This document shows positions 18,845 through 33,137 of a DNA stretch of 64,000 nt, in pieces (the stretch's first letter is position 1; every line of letters starts with the position of its first letter). The stretch spans positions 1-64,000 of the forward strand of contig NZ_CP048272.1 of the NCBI RefSeq assembly GCF_019469425.1, written 5' to 3'. A program made the translations under genes and the position numbers. The notes beneath the pieces are model-generated. The model was not told where the DNA came from. It saw only the letters and a program-made list of their open reading frames with translations, and made no database searches. The stretch is from Bifidobacterium asteroides (GTDB lineage: Bacteria; Actinomycetota; Actinomycetes; Actinomycetales; Bifidobacteriaceae).

Positions 18845-21266
18845 GATTGAGCTCCTTTCCGGTCCTGCGGTTGGCGGACATGTTTCTGAAGAATCCGGCG
18901 ATGAATCCGCCCAACCCCCGCCATAGGTGGCCATTGGGGATGCGCATGATGGCCTCGACCATGGCCGTGTCAATCAGCCCGTTGGTCATCTTGGCCATGG
19001 CCCTGGGGGGCATGTTGAGCAAGAAGAGGGTGTTCAGGTCGGGGTTGCCGGTCTTGGCCTCGTGGCGGCTCTCGCTCTTGGCCAGGAAATTGGCCACGAA
19101 CCTGGCAAGGGCGCTTCTGGAGTCCTTCCAGGATGAGAGAGGATCATTGACGCCGAAGGTTTTGACGGCACCCTGCCGGACCACCGGGTGACCGAAGAGC
19201 GCTGTCACGGCGTCGTCGTCGACTTCTTTGACTCGGCCGGTCAGATAGGCGCCCAGGGCTGGGTCTGGACTCTGCGGGTCGACGGTGCCCTGGACTTTCA
19301 GGTGTTCGCTCAGCTCCATGCTGCGAGCGTCGGACCCGATCATGATGGTCCAGTCGCCGGACTCGACCTGCCAGGAGTTGCTGGCCGTATCGAAGTGCCG
19401 GAAGGTCATCTGGTCGAAGTCGATGCGGACTTTGGTTGATTGGCCGGCCTCCAGCCTGACCTTCTTGAAGCCTTTCAGTTCGCGGACTGGCCTGAGCACG
19501 CCACCCTTGGGAGCCTGGACGTAGAGCTGGGGGACTGTGGCCCCCTGCCTGTCCGAGTCGTTGGTCAGGGTGAAAGTGGCTCCCTTGTCGTCCACCGACA
19601 GATCGGCATAGGCGAAGTGTGCATAAGACAGGCCATAGCCGAAGGGGAAACGTTCCTCCACGTCGGCGGTCAGGTAGTAGCGGTAGCCGACGAATGGGCC
19701 CTCCCGGTAGATGGATTCGTGCGCAGGGTCGGGGTACCAGTCGGCGCTGGGGCAGTCGGCATAGGATTTGGGCCAGGTTTCCGCCAGGTGGCCGGAGGGG
19801 TTGACCCTGCCGGTCAGGATGTTCAGGGTGGCTGAGGCTCCAGCCTGCCCGGACAGTCCTATATAGAGAACGGCATCGCACTGGTCAATCCAGTCGGTGG
19901 TGACGGGGGAGCCTGCCACCAGGACAACCACCAGGGGCTTGTCCGTCGCGCCAAGGGCCTTGATCAGGTCGACCTGGTTGCTGGGAATGTCCATGTGGGA
20001 GCGGTCCAGGCCCTCGGATTCGCTGCGTTCATCCAGGCCCACACAGGCGACAATCACGTCAGCCTGGCCAGCCGCAGCCACGGCTTGGTCGATCAAAGAC
20101 TGGTTTTTCTCGCCATGGCGTTCGTAGCCCTGGCTGTAGGAGGCCAGCTCCAGGCCGTCGCCGTTGCCCTGCCTGAGCAGGTCCAGCATGCTTTCCTGCT
20201 TGGCTGCGTTGACCTTAGAGGATCCGGATCCTTGGAACCTGGCGGTTTTGGCCATATCCCCGACCAGGGCGATCCTAGTGCCGGCGGCCAGTGGCAGGCA
20301 TCCTTCCCGGTTGACCAGGAGGACGGCGGATCCCTCGGCGATTCTCCGTGCCACCTGATGGTGGTCCCGTATCTGATCCGCGGTCAGGTTCCCATCAGGA
20401 TCCATGTCAGAGTGGTAGGTCAGCTTGGCCAGCCGCGCCACCTCTTCGGCCCGAGCGTTCAGGTCGGCTTCGTCCAGGCGGCCCTCCTGCACGGCCTTGG
20501 CGACCTGTCGCACGGAGTCATATCCGGCCTGGGGCATCTCCAGGGAGGAGCCATTGGCGGCTGCGGCGACTGCGCTGTTGGAACCGCCCCAATCCGAGAC
20601 CACCATTCCGTCGAAGCCCCACTCCTTGCGCAGGATGTCCTTGAGCAGGTGGGGATTCTCGTTGGCATAGGTGCCGTTGACCATGTTGTAAGAGGTCATG
20701 ATGGCCCAAGGGTGGGCCTGGCGCACAGCAATCTCGAATCCGGTCAGATAGAGCTCGCGCATGGTGCGCTCGTCCACCACGGAATCGGATGCCTGGCGGC
20801 GCAGCTCTTGGCTGTTCATGGCGAAGTGCTTGGGGGTGGCGGCCACGCCCTGGGACTGGATGCCTTCAATCAGGCCTGCAGCCATACGACCGGCCACCTG
20901 GGGGTCTTCGGAATAGTATTCAAAGTTTCTGCCGCACAGGGGGTTGCGCTTGATGTTCATGCCCGGACCCAGAACCATGTTGACGCTCAGGCTTCTGGCC
21001 TCGCTACCCAGTGCCTGGCCCATGGTCTTAGCCAATTCCGGGTCCCATGAGCAGGCTACGGTGCCCGCTGTAGGGAAGCAGGTGGCGGGCTTGGACTTGC
21101 CCATGCCCAGGTTGTCCCCTGATCCAGTCTGGCGGCGCAGGCCGTGCGGCCCGTCGCTCAGGACCATGCTCGGGATGCCTGCCCTCTTCAAGGCACGGGT
21201 TGCCCAGGTGGATTTTCCGGAGAGCAGCGATGCCCGTTCCAGAACTGTCAGATCCTTGACTTCCAT
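18837..21266 (-). CDS. GH3 beta-glucosidase-type glycosidase
   Basis: An 809-residue glycoside hydrolase of family 3 in the usual domain order: TIM barrel, then alpha/beta sandwich, then a fibronectin-III-like domain. The retaining nucleophile is Asp225 in MVVSDWGGSN. Family segments KRNPLCGRNFEYYSEDP and ATPKHFAMNSQE are also clear. The FnIII-like part (LYVQAPKGG and RELKGFKKV) lies around 605-670, followed by a 140-residue tail. There is no signal peptide, so the enzyme is probably cytoplasmic, acting on imported oligosaccharides. Substrate is inferred as beta-glucosides. The ATG at 21266 is chosen over an upstream frame extension because the protein then starts at the family-typical MEVKDLTVLERASLLSG. 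Confidence 0.93.
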   Translation of the reverse strand: MEVKDLTVLERASLLSGKSTWATRALKRAGIPSMVLSDGPHGLRRQTGSGDNLGMGKSKPATCFPTAGTVACSWDPELAKTMGQALGSEARSLSVNMVLGPGMNIKRNPLCGRNFEYYSEDPQVAGRMAAGLIEGIQSQGVAATPKHFAMNSQELRRQASDSVVDERTMRELYLTGFEIAVRQAHPWAIMTSYNMVNGTYANENPHLLKDILRKEWGFDGMVVSDWGGSNSAVAAAANGSSLEMPQAGYDSVRQVAKAVQEGRLDEADLNARAEEVARLAKLTYHSDMDPDGNLTADQIRDHHQVARRIAEGSAVLLVNREGCLPLAAGTRIALVGDMAKTARFQGSGSSKVNAAKQESMLDLLRQGNGDGLELASYSQGYERHGEKNQSLIDQAVAAAGQADVIVACVGLDERSESEGLDRSHMDIPSNQVDLIKALGATDKPLVVVLVAGSPVTTDWIDQCDAVLYIGLSGQAGASATLNILTGRVNPSGHLAETWPKSYADCPSADWYPDPAHESIYREGPFVGYRYYLTADVEERFPFGYGLSYAHFAYADLSVDDKGATFTLTNDSDRQGATVPQLYVQAPKGGVLRPVRELKGFKKVRLEAGQSTKVRIDFDQMTFRHFDTASNSWQVESGDWTIMIGSDARSMELSEHLKVQGTVDPQSPDPALGAYLTGRVKEVDDDAVTALFGHPVVRQGAVKTFGVNDPLSSWKDSRSALARFVANFLAKSESRHEAKTGNPDLNTLFLLNMPPRAMAKMTNGLIDTAMVEAIMRIPNGHLWRGLGGFIAGFFRNMSANRRTGKELNHE

Positions 21267-21439
21267 AGTGTTCTCTCTCTGTGACGGGGGCTGATCCTGT
21301 GGTGGGAACCCTCGTTGCTTCCACAATTGGCCTCGGATTGGTGCTGAATTTCATTATTCCCCGACTGCCGAGGCCTGCTGGAGCGGGTTGCATAACCTGT
21401 TGTTTTCCTGACATGAATGCTGCCCAGGCGCCAGCGGGT

Positions 21440-21498
21440 GTGTCGATTCGCTCCCCGGCGGACGGACCTATGCACCGTCCGCCGGGGAGCGAATCGAC
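21440..21498. repeat. Perfect 25-bp inverted repeat between two GH3 genes
   Basis: The arms 21440-21464 and 21474-21498 are exact reverse complements over 25 bp, with a 9-base loop (ACCTATGCA). It starts 13 bp past the stop of the permuted GH3 gene in its direction of transcription. There is no T-run on either side. It should form a very stable RNA hairpin at the 3' end of that mRNA, so termination or protection from 3' decay is the simplest reading. Confidence 0.9.
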
Positions 21499-21510
21499 AG
21501 AGATGGAGGA

Positions 21511-24498
21511 TCAGGCCGTCGGCCCCTGGTTGGAACTGTCCTCGGACGGCGTGGACTCCATGCTGGCCGGATCCTGGGCGCGGGTCTTCCGGGCATCGTC
21601 CGCCAGATCGCTCAGGGTGCCCACGTCGACAGCGCTGCGCCGTGCCTTGAATCTTCTGAAGGCCAGGTACTCCAGGGCCAGGAAGATAAGGGCCAGCACA
21701 ACCAGCGCCACGTAGAGGGCGATCTGCCAGGCTGGTGTTTGCACCTTGGGGTCGCCGTTGGCGTACTTGTAGCCGTGCACAACCGTATAGAGGATGTTGT
21801 GGCTGGCCTGGCGCATGGCCTTGACCGAAGTGGCGCTCTTGTCCTTGACATGGTTGGTCACCTCGGTGGTGGCCAGCATGGCGTCGTTCCCGTTACGGAT
21901 CAACTGATCGGCGTTCTGGTAACCATAGACGCCGAAGTAGTCGGTCAGCACCATGCCGCGGAAGCCCCACTCGCCGCGCAGCACATCCTGCATCAGCGGC
22001 GCGTAAGCGGCCACGTAGGTAGTGCCGATGTAGTTGAAGGAGCTCATGGCAGCCTGGGCGCCGCCCTTGACCACAGCAGCCTGGAATGGCTTCAGGTAGA
22101 TCTCGCGGATGGTCTGCTCGTTGGCCCAGGTGGCCAGCATGTTGGTGCGGTTGGTCTCCTGGTCGTTCATGGCGAAGTGCTTCATGAAGGCGTAGACGCC
22201 CTTGGACCGGGCTGCCGCAACCTCGTTGGATCCCATGACTGCGTTGATTTCGGGGTCCTCGGAGAAGTACTCGAAATTACGTCCGGAGAAGGCGCTGCGG
22301 TGGATGTTGAAGGCCGGCGCATACCAGCCGGAGACATCCATATCATGGGCCATGGTGCCGATCATCTCGCCGTAGCGGGTTGCCAGACCGGGGTTCCAGG
22401 TGCAGGCCAGGGAGGTGGATGAGGGGAAGCCCAGGGAGCCGACCTTGGTGAAGTTGTTGTTCAGGGCGGCTGGTCCATCAGCGTCGGTGAGCTCGATCTT
22501 GCCGATGCCCTTGACGGCTTGCGTGCCATAGCCGCTCATGGCGATCAGGCTGTCCATGTCCTTGACGTTGAGCTGGTCCAGCAGCTTGTCCCACATGGGA
22601 TCGTCGTACTTCTTGTCGCGCAGCTGGTAGAGCCTGACGTTGTTCTTGGCGCCTGTCGTGGGCATCTTGTCGCTGTCGTTGTCGAACTTCTTGGGATCAT
22701 AGTTGCTGTTGTTGTAGAAGTGGGCCTTGGCCTCCTCAGGCAGTTCGGTGCTCTTGGGTGCCGCTACTGCATCCTGATAGTTGGCGAAGTGGTTGGCCCG
22801 GGACAGATAAGTCACCGTACCCTTGGCATCGTCGAACCTGTTGGTGGCCGCGACCTTGTCGACGGAGCGGGGATTGCTCTTGTCATAGGTGACTGTCTGG
22901 GCGATGTTGACCGTGTCGGACTGGATCGGACGATGGGAGTCGGAACGGATGGAGATGCCGTAGTCACCCTGATCCAGCACGTAGGCCTTGGCATGGTCGG
23001 CATCATAGGAGGCCATGTCCTCGTCCTTGAAGTTCACAGTGATGGTCTGGCTCTTGCCGGGATCCAGGGTCTTGGTCTTCTTGAAGGAGACCAGGTTGGC
23101 GCTGGCCTTCTCTATGCCCCCGTTGACATAGGGGGGCTCAAAGTAGGTCTGGACCGTGTCGCGGCCGGCCTTGGCGCCGGTGTTGGTGACGGTCACGTCG
23201 AAGGAGATCTTCCCGTCAGCATGATGGATCGGTCCCATCTTCTGGCTGAAGGTGGTGTATGACAGGCCGTATCCGAAGGGGTACTGGACCATCTGGTCGT
23301 AGTTGATCAGGCCTTCCTTGGCCGCGGTCTCCCAGAAGCGGTAGCCCACATAGATGCCCTCGTTGTAGTCCACGAAGGTGGGTGTACTGGTTTCGGGTTT
23401 GCCGGTGAATCCGGTGAAGGAGGCCTTGTGGTCGTCCATGTTGGTGTAGGTGAATGAGCCGAAGTTGTTGTAGGTCGGTGTCTTGGTCAGGTCGCGCACG
23501 AAGGTGTCGGAGGTCTTGCCCGAAGGGTTGACCTTGCCTTTCAAGACCTCGCCCAGGGCGGTGAAGCCGGCCTGCCCCGGGGGCGGGCACCAGAGGACGG
23601 ACTTGATCTGCGGATATTGACCCACAAAGTTCAGGTTGAAGGTGTTGGCTCCGTTGTAAACCAGGACCACCTTGTTGAAGGAGCTGGCGACCTTGGCGAT
23701 CATGTCGCTTTCAGGCTTGGACAACTCGAGGAAGCTCTGGCCCTCCTTGAAGTCCGGGTTGGCCTTGTCGTTGTCGTGATAAGTGATGTCCTTGGCCCTC
23801 ATGTCCTTCGGCAGGTCGGCGCCCTCGCCGCCGACTCGGCCGATGACCACCACAGCGGTGTCGGAGAACTGCTTGGCATCATCCATGAGCTTGCTGGTGT
23901 ACTTGTCAGCTGTGGGCTCGGGCAGGGTCCAGTCCTGGGCGAACATCTCGACCTTGGGGCGGTCTGCCCGGTACTTGGTATAGAAATCGCTCAGCTCCTT
24001 GTTGGTCTTCAGTCCGGCTGAGGAGATGCCATCGAGCAGGCTGGTGGTGGGATTGTCGGCTGACATGGAGCCGGAACCTGTGCCGCCATAGACTGGGTTG
24101 GTCGAGGCCCATCCGAAGACGTTGACCTTGTTGGACTTCAGGGGTAAGGTCCCATCGGAATTCTGCAGCATGGTGACGGATTCGCGCTGGATGTCCTCGG
24201 CTAGGTTGCGCGCGGCCGCCACCGTCGCAGGCTGTAGCTCATGTTTGTTGGTGGACTTGGTTATCAGGTTGGACAAGGGCCCCAGGAGCATGGTCGCCAA
24301 GGCTGCAACGACAGCCACGAAGGCCACCAGCCAGGACTGGGAGTGAATCATCTTCCGGTTGGCTACGGTTTTGACGGTGTGCTTGTTCACGGCGATCGTG
24401 ATCAGCAGGGCCAGTACCAGAAAGACGCCGATGACCACCAACTGGGGTATCAGCGACTTGAGTACGGCGACCACATCGCTCAGATTGACACTGAACAT
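21511..24498 (-). CDS. Membrane-anchored GH3 glycosidase with permuted domain order
   Basis: A 995-residue family 3 glycosidase with the modules in reversed order. The alpha/beta sandwich comes first (about 90-330), then the FnIII-like region (about 390-520), and the TIM barrel last, with GRNFEYFSEDP near 745, KHFAMNDQE near 775, and the probable nucleophile Asp853 in MVLTDYFG. Permuted GH3 enzymes are known from gut bacteria such as Butyrivibrio and Ruminococcus. It also has two N-terminal hydrophobic helices (about 16-36 and 52-74) and one near the C terminus (about 924-947), so it is probably held at the cell surface, a layout I do not know from characterised members. Its start follows GAGGAAAA. 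Confidence 0.9.
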   Translation of the reverse strand: MFSVNLSDVVAVLKSLIPQLVVIGVFLVLALLITIAVNKHTVKTVANRKMIHSQSWLVAFVAVVAALATMLLGPLSNLITKSTNKHELQPATVAAARNLAEDIQRESVTMLQNSDGTLPLKSNKVNVFGWASTNPVYGGTGSGSMSADNPTTSLLDGISSAGLKTNKELSDFYTKYRADRPKVEMFAQDWTLPEPTADKYTSKLMDDAKQFSDTAVVVIGRVGGEGADLPKDMRAKDITYHDNDKANPDFKEGQSFLELSKPESDMIAKVASSFNKVVLVYNGANTFNLNFVGQYPQIKSVLWCPPPGQAGFTALGEVLKGKVNPSGKTSDTFVRDLTKTPTYNNFGSFTYTNMDDHKASFTGFTGKPETSTPTFVDYNEGIYVGYRFWETAAKEGLINYDQMVQYPFGYGLSYTTFSQKMGPIHHADGKISFDVTVTNTGAKAGRDTVQTYFEPPYVNGGIEKASANLVSFKKTKTLDPGKSQTITVNFKDEDMASYDADHAKAYVLDQGDYGISIRSDSHRPIQSDTVNIAQTVTYDKSNPRSVDKVAATNRFDDAKGTVTYLSRANHFANYQDAVAAPKSTELPEEAKAHFYNNSNYDPKKFDNDSDKMPTTGAKNNVRLYQLRDKKYDDPMWDKLLDQLNVKDMDSLIAMSGYGTQAVKGIGKIELTDADGPAALNNNFTKVGSLGFPSSTSLACTWNPGLATRYGEMIGTMAHDMDVSGWYAPAFNIHRSAFSGRNFEYFSEDPEINAVMGSNEVAAARSKGVYAFMKHFAMNDQETNRTNMLATWANEQTIREIYLKPFQAAVVKGGAQAAMSSFNYIGTTYVAAYAPLMQDVLRGEWGFRGMVLTDYFGVYGYQNADQLIRNGNDAMLATTEVTNHVKDKSATSVKAMRQASHNILYTVVHGYKYANGDPKVQTPAWQIALYVALVVLALIFLALEYLAFRRFKARRSAVDVGTLSDLADDARKTRAQDPASMESTPSEDSSNQGPTA

Positions 24499-24980
24499 GT
24501 TCGCTATTTTCCTCTATTCTCTGCCGAAGCTTCACCCGGCCGCGACTATGGGCCGGTCACGAAGAAGACGGAGCGCTTGAACTGTGATCCGCATCCTGGG
24601 TGGGCGAGCGATCTTCAGCTGCATCGACACGCCTTTATGCCACAACTACAGTCAATCATTGATGACGCCTCTTGTGGTGGCATATGCGTGAACTGTCGAA
24701 TTTGCCGCATAACCTGACTTGTTTCGTGCCGTTTATTTGCGTGTGATTAGGACTGGTCCTCGTCTGGTTTTGCTTGGCAGGGCACATATGGAGCAGCTTC
24801 CTTTTGCGGCGAACGGCAAACTGTCGGAACGGAATCGTCCGGGACCGCGATGATGCCGGGCGACCCTTAAAGAAACGGGCTATGTCGCAATTGAATGTTT
24901 CTAGTTCCGTGCCTAGAGGGAGGGGGCCAGTGTGCAGCCATAAGGCAAGAGATAGATAAGGGTACAGATAAAATAACTCC
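24499..24980. promoter_or_regulatory. Divergent intergenic region between the permuted GH3 and the hydrolase
   Basis: This 482-bp region separates two divergent genes and should carry both promoters. A TAAAAT box at 24969-24974 lies 7 bp before the hydrolase ATG. No convincing operator palindrome, RNA gene or small coding frame was found. Confidence 0.4.
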
Positions 24981-25898
24981 ATGACTAGTCGTGCCGACGT
25001 GGTTCCCAGTCGCTCTCGCTTATATAGGGCACAGATCAATGGCACACGCCTGGTTTTCTCGATGAATCTGGCACCTCGTTCTGCCCCTATCGTCCTTTAT
25101 CTGCATGGCGGTCCCGGCGATGCCTGCATTCCGTTGACCATGCGCTACAACGCGGCCTTGGAGCGGGATTTCCGCTTCATCAACCTGGATCAGCGGGGCA
25201 GCGGGCTGTCCTACCATCCTTTTGCACCCGGCGAGGTGGTGACCATTGATTCGATGGTCGAGGATGTTCACCAGTTTGTGCTTGAGCTTCTTCACGCCTA
25301 CGGGCATGATTCCCTCATTCTCATCGGCCATTCATGGGGCAGCGTCCTGGGGCTGGAGATGGTGAAGCGGTATCCCTCTCTTATTCGCTGCTACATCGGC
25401 CTTGGACAGGTTGTCAGCATGCGCGCCGCTCTTCGCTTAAGACGGCATTGGGGGAAACAGAGTTCGGGTTCCCAGCTCGGTTCGATCGTCAGCAGAGAGA
25501 GCGGGGCTGCCGACATGGTGCTGATGATCGATGAGTTGCTGTCTCGTGGCGGGGCTGCCATGCTGTTCAGATCCTTGGAACGGATCATGGCTTATCTGCG
25601 CTCGCCCTACTACAACTGGCCGCGTCTGCTCAACCATGCCAAGGGCGTGGCTCAATCCCGGGCACGCTTGAATGCCGAGCTGGAGCGAGTCGATTTCAGC
25701 GGGCAAACCTCCTTCGGGGCGCCGGTCTATTTCATCAGCGGCAAATATGACCGTCATCTGCCGGGCAGTCTGGTTGCGCGGTTCGCAGATGGATTGAAAA
25801 GCCCGCATCGGTTTATCCGCTTTGGCCGGTCCGGGCACTGCCCGCAGTGGGATGAGCCAGAACGCTTCGCGGCAATGGTTAAAGCCATCTGCCTGTAG
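24981..25898 (+). CDS. Alpha/beta hydrolase, proline iminopeptidase-like
   Basis: A 305-residue alpha/beta hydrolase resembling prolyl aminopeptidases. The oxyanion motif HGGPG lies at 42-46 and the nucleophile Ser118 sits in GHSWGS. The catalytic Asp is probable in SGKYDRHLP near 254 and the His in FGRSGHCPQW near 280. The family cleaves N-terminal proline or related amides and esters, but the substrate here is not known. There is no signal peptide. No Shine-Dalgarno site is present at the proper distance: a TAAAAT box ends 7 bp before the ATG, which would make the mRNA leaderless. It stands alone between the GH3 genes and the rRNA operon. Confidence 0.85.
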   Translation: MTSRADVVPSRSRLYRAQINGTRLVFSMNLAPRSAPIVLYLHGGPGDACIPLTMRYNAALERDFRFINLDQRGSGLSYHPFAPGEVVTIDSMVEDVHQFVLELLHAYGHDSLILIGHSWGSVLGLEMVKRYPSLIRCYIGLGQVVSMRAALRLRRHWGKQSSGSQLGSIVSRESGAADMVLMIDELLSRGGAAMLFRSLERIMAYLRSPYYNWPRLLNHAKGVAQSRARLNAELERVDFSGQTSFGAPVYFISGKYDRHLPGSLVARFADGLKSPHRFIRFGRSGHCPQWDEPERFAAMVKAICL

Positions 25899-26424
25899 CG
25901 CATGATTAAGCAGGAATGGTTGCCTCGTCGTTGGGGCTCATCTGCAGGGTGGAAATAGATCCTCCTGGTACTAAATCTACTAATATGAGTCATTGAAGAG
26001 ATAGGTTTGAGCCTCGCTGAAGAGTGTGCGGGGTTCCTGGATAGACGAAGGTCGATGAGACGGGGACTATGTCGATGAAAATCGACACGCCGTAGAATCC
26101 CCGGTATCATTGGGATCCCTCGATAATTTTCTATGCCAATTTGCGGGACAACCCAAGTTCGTGTAAGTTTACTTCTTGCTGCCCGGCAGTGTTGAGTTCT
26201 CTTTGGAGGGTTTGGTGCTGTTGGTGTGGTGGTGGTTTGAGAACTCAAGAGCGTGTTTGTGCTACTTATAGCTTTTTGATTGCCAGTCCGATGCCCGCCC
26301 GGCTGTTGTCGGGTACGTGGGAGCGTTGTGAGGGGTGTCGGGGTTTTTCGTGGGTTGGTTTCCTCCTTATGGAAGCTGGCCCGTCAATTATTGATGTGAG
26401 CTGTTTTGGGCTTCTTCATGTTTT
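25899..26424 (+). promoter_or_regulatory. rRNA operon promoter and leader region
   Basis: This 526-bp stretch before 16S holds no gene that I can support. A promoter candidate is TTGCGG (26141-26146) and TAAGTT (26164-26169) with 17-bp spacing. A TTTGAGAACTC element near 26234-26244 is echoed in the 16S-23S spacer by TTTGAGAACTGG near 28178, and may belong to antitermination or rRNA processing signals. Both readings are inference. Confidence 0.5.
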
Positions 26425-31420
<4,996 letters not shown>

Positions 31421-31592
31421 AACACCCGCCCTCATGGAAGGGCGGCGGCATCAACCCGACTGCGTACACGGCCTGCGGCAATAGCACGGACAGCCACAGG
31501 CGATCGAACACGAAACACGCGTCCGCCATCCGGTCCCCAAACCGCCAGGAAACCCCGCTCCCCTTCAAACAGGGAACGGCAGAACAGAAGAT

Positions 31593-31710
31593 TCGCGGCG
31601 GTCATGGCCTGGGGGAGACGCCCGGTCCCATTCCGAACCCGGAAGCTAAGACCCAGCACGGCAATGGTACTGCACCCGGAAGAGTGTGGGAGAGTAGCAC
31701 ACCGCCGCCA
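31593..31710 (+). rRNA. rrf: 5S ribosomal RNA
   Basis: About 118 bases, with the terminal stem GGCGG (31597-) pairing with CCGCC near 31702, and the conserved loop CCCATTCCGAACCCGGAAG at 31627-31645. It follows 23S by about 170 bases and closes the operon. The exact ends may differ by a few bases. Confidence 0.92.
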
Positions 31711-31724
31711 CTACACGTAAACAC

Positions 31725-31762
31725 AAGAGGACCACCAGGGGCAACACCCTGATGGTCCTCTT
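31725..31762 (+). terminator. rRNA operon terminator
   Basis: The stem 31725-31740 pairs with 31747-31762 over 16 positions with one mismatch, around a 6-base loop, and is followed by a C/T-rich tract. It lies 14 bp after 5S. Confidence 0.88.
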
Positions 31763-32017
31763 CTCATATCCGGCCACCACCACAGACGACCCGAACCCCC
31801 CACAAGCCAGCCCGAACCCCACACACACGAGCCTTCCTCCTTTTTCAAAACCACATGAGTTTCTAGCCGATGACCGATCGGAAGTCAGTCACCTTATGCT
31901 TCGAGGTAAGTTCAGTCGCTTGCACAAAGTGGCTTCCTATGGTGCTCTGATTATTATGGTTGGTGCAATATTTCCTTATACAGCGGAGCTGTGGGCAGCA
32001 GGGATAAGGAGGAATCC
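31763..32017 (+). promoter_or_regulatory. Upstream region of the LysR gene
   Basis: About 255 bp with no gene. A TATACA box (31977-31982) with a poor TTATGG at 17-bp spacing is a weak promoter candidate. No divergent target gene faces the regulator here, only the rRNA terminator. Confidence 0.35.
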
Positions 32018-32902
32018 GTGGAATTACGACTTCTCCGGTACTTCTCGGTGATTGCCCAAGAGGGAAGCATCACGGCGGCTGCTGAGCGTTTGCAAATTAC
32101 GCAACCCACGCTGAGTCGTCAACTGAAGTCCTTGGAAGATGAGCTGGGGGCCAAGCTCGTGATTCGTGACCAGCGTCAACTCACGCTGACCCCAGCAGGC
32201 CGATTCTTGCAGAACAGGGCGGACGAGATACTGCAACTGACGCACGACACCGTCACTGAGTTTGAATCAAATCAAAGTCGACTGTTCACCGGTCGGATAT
32301 CAATCGGGGCGGTCGAGGCCATGGGTTCGGATACCTTGGCAAGGGTCGTCGAAGGATTCTTCAGACGTCATCCCTTGGTCTCCTTCAATATCATCAGTGG
32401 GTCGAGCGACATAATCATTGATCAGCTTGACAAGGGCCTCTTGGATATGGCCATTCTCCTGGAACCGGTGAATATTGGTCGATATGCCTCACTCCCGATG
32501 CCGGAAGTGGAGAACTGGGGATTCCAGGTGTCTGATCGTTCCCCTCTTGCGGAAAAGTCCGCATTGACCAGAGCCGACATTCTTTCAAGTCCCTTACTGG
32601 TTCCCGGCAGGGATGGGATTCCCGAAATGCTGGCAGAGTGGGCGCAGACCCCGATTCATGGACTTCATATCGTCGGGAGCTTTAACCTCATCTTCAACGT
32701 ACTGTCCCTGGTCAGGGACGGGATGGGCGCTGCTCTTACCCTTGGAGGGGTCAACAGTCAATCGCAACCCGTCAGGAACGCGGTTCCTGGCCCTCGAACC
32801 GGCCAAGACCACTCCTGTCTCTTTGCATGGCGTAAGGAACGGATGCTGAGTCCTGCAGCGGAGGAATTCATCGAGTACTTCCGTTCAGCTGTCTCAGGAT
32901 GA
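32018..32902 (+). CDS. LysR-family transcriptional regulator
   Basis: A 294-residue LysR regulator. The N-terminal winged helix-turn-helix spans residues 1-60, with EGSITAAAERLQITQPTLSR as the recognition region and SLEDELGAKLVIRD as the wing. The substrate-binding domain (about 88-290) has the periplasmic-binding-protein fold and would sense a small effector, which is unknown. GTG 32018 is taken as start because a perfect AAGGAGG lies five bases upstream. LysR genes usually face a divergent target, but here the upstream neighbour is the rRNA operon and the downstream ABC operon is convergent, so the target is not evident. Confidence 0.92.
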   Translation: MELRLLRYFSVIAQEGSITAAAERLQITQPTLSRQLKSLEDELGAKLVIRDQRQLTLTPAGRFLQNRADEILQLTHDTVTEFESNQSRLFTGRISIGAVEAMGSDTLARVVEGFFRRHPLVSFNIISGSSDIIIDQLDKGLLDMAILLEPVNIGRYASLPMPEVENWGFQVSDRSPLAEKSALTRADILSSPLLVPGRDGIPEMLAEWAQTPIHGLHIVGSFNLIFNVLSLVRDGMGAALTLGGVNSQSQPVRNAVPGPRTGQDHSCLFAWRKERMLSPAAEEFIEYFRSAVSG

Positions 32903-33060
32903 AAGGTGATTTCTGGCCTGACCGTTGCCGGCCCTGGCGCGTCCACTAATCTGATTCGTGCGGCTAGGGTATTGAATTGTGAGCTCTGAAATGAGGATGG
33001 GTCCCTGGGCGTGAATGCGAAGGTCATCGAGATCTACCCAGGGCAATTAGGTGAGAGCTC

Positions 33061-33095
33061 GGTCTCCCTGATCCGTTTTCGGCATCAGGGAGACC
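33061..33095. terminator. Hairpin between the LysR gene and the convergent ABC operon
   Basis: A perfect 12-bp stem (33061-33072 with 33084-33095) around GTTTTC-containing loop sequence lies between two convergent units. It could end transcription in both directions. The T-run is short. Confidence 0.7.
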
Positions 33096-33137
33096 AAATC
33101 GCGGCTCCGCTGAAGGCTGCGGTTCCGCGAAGGGCGC

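Noticed and set aside
18844-18973. Longer N-terminal form of the GtrA-like protein
   Set aside because: The extension would overlap the GH3 gene further and lacks a ribosome site, while AAAGGAG sits just before 18844.
25754-26248. A 164-residue minus-strand frame upstream of 16S
   Set aside because: It overlaps the hydrolase gene and the rRNA leader, and has a composition unlike a protein.
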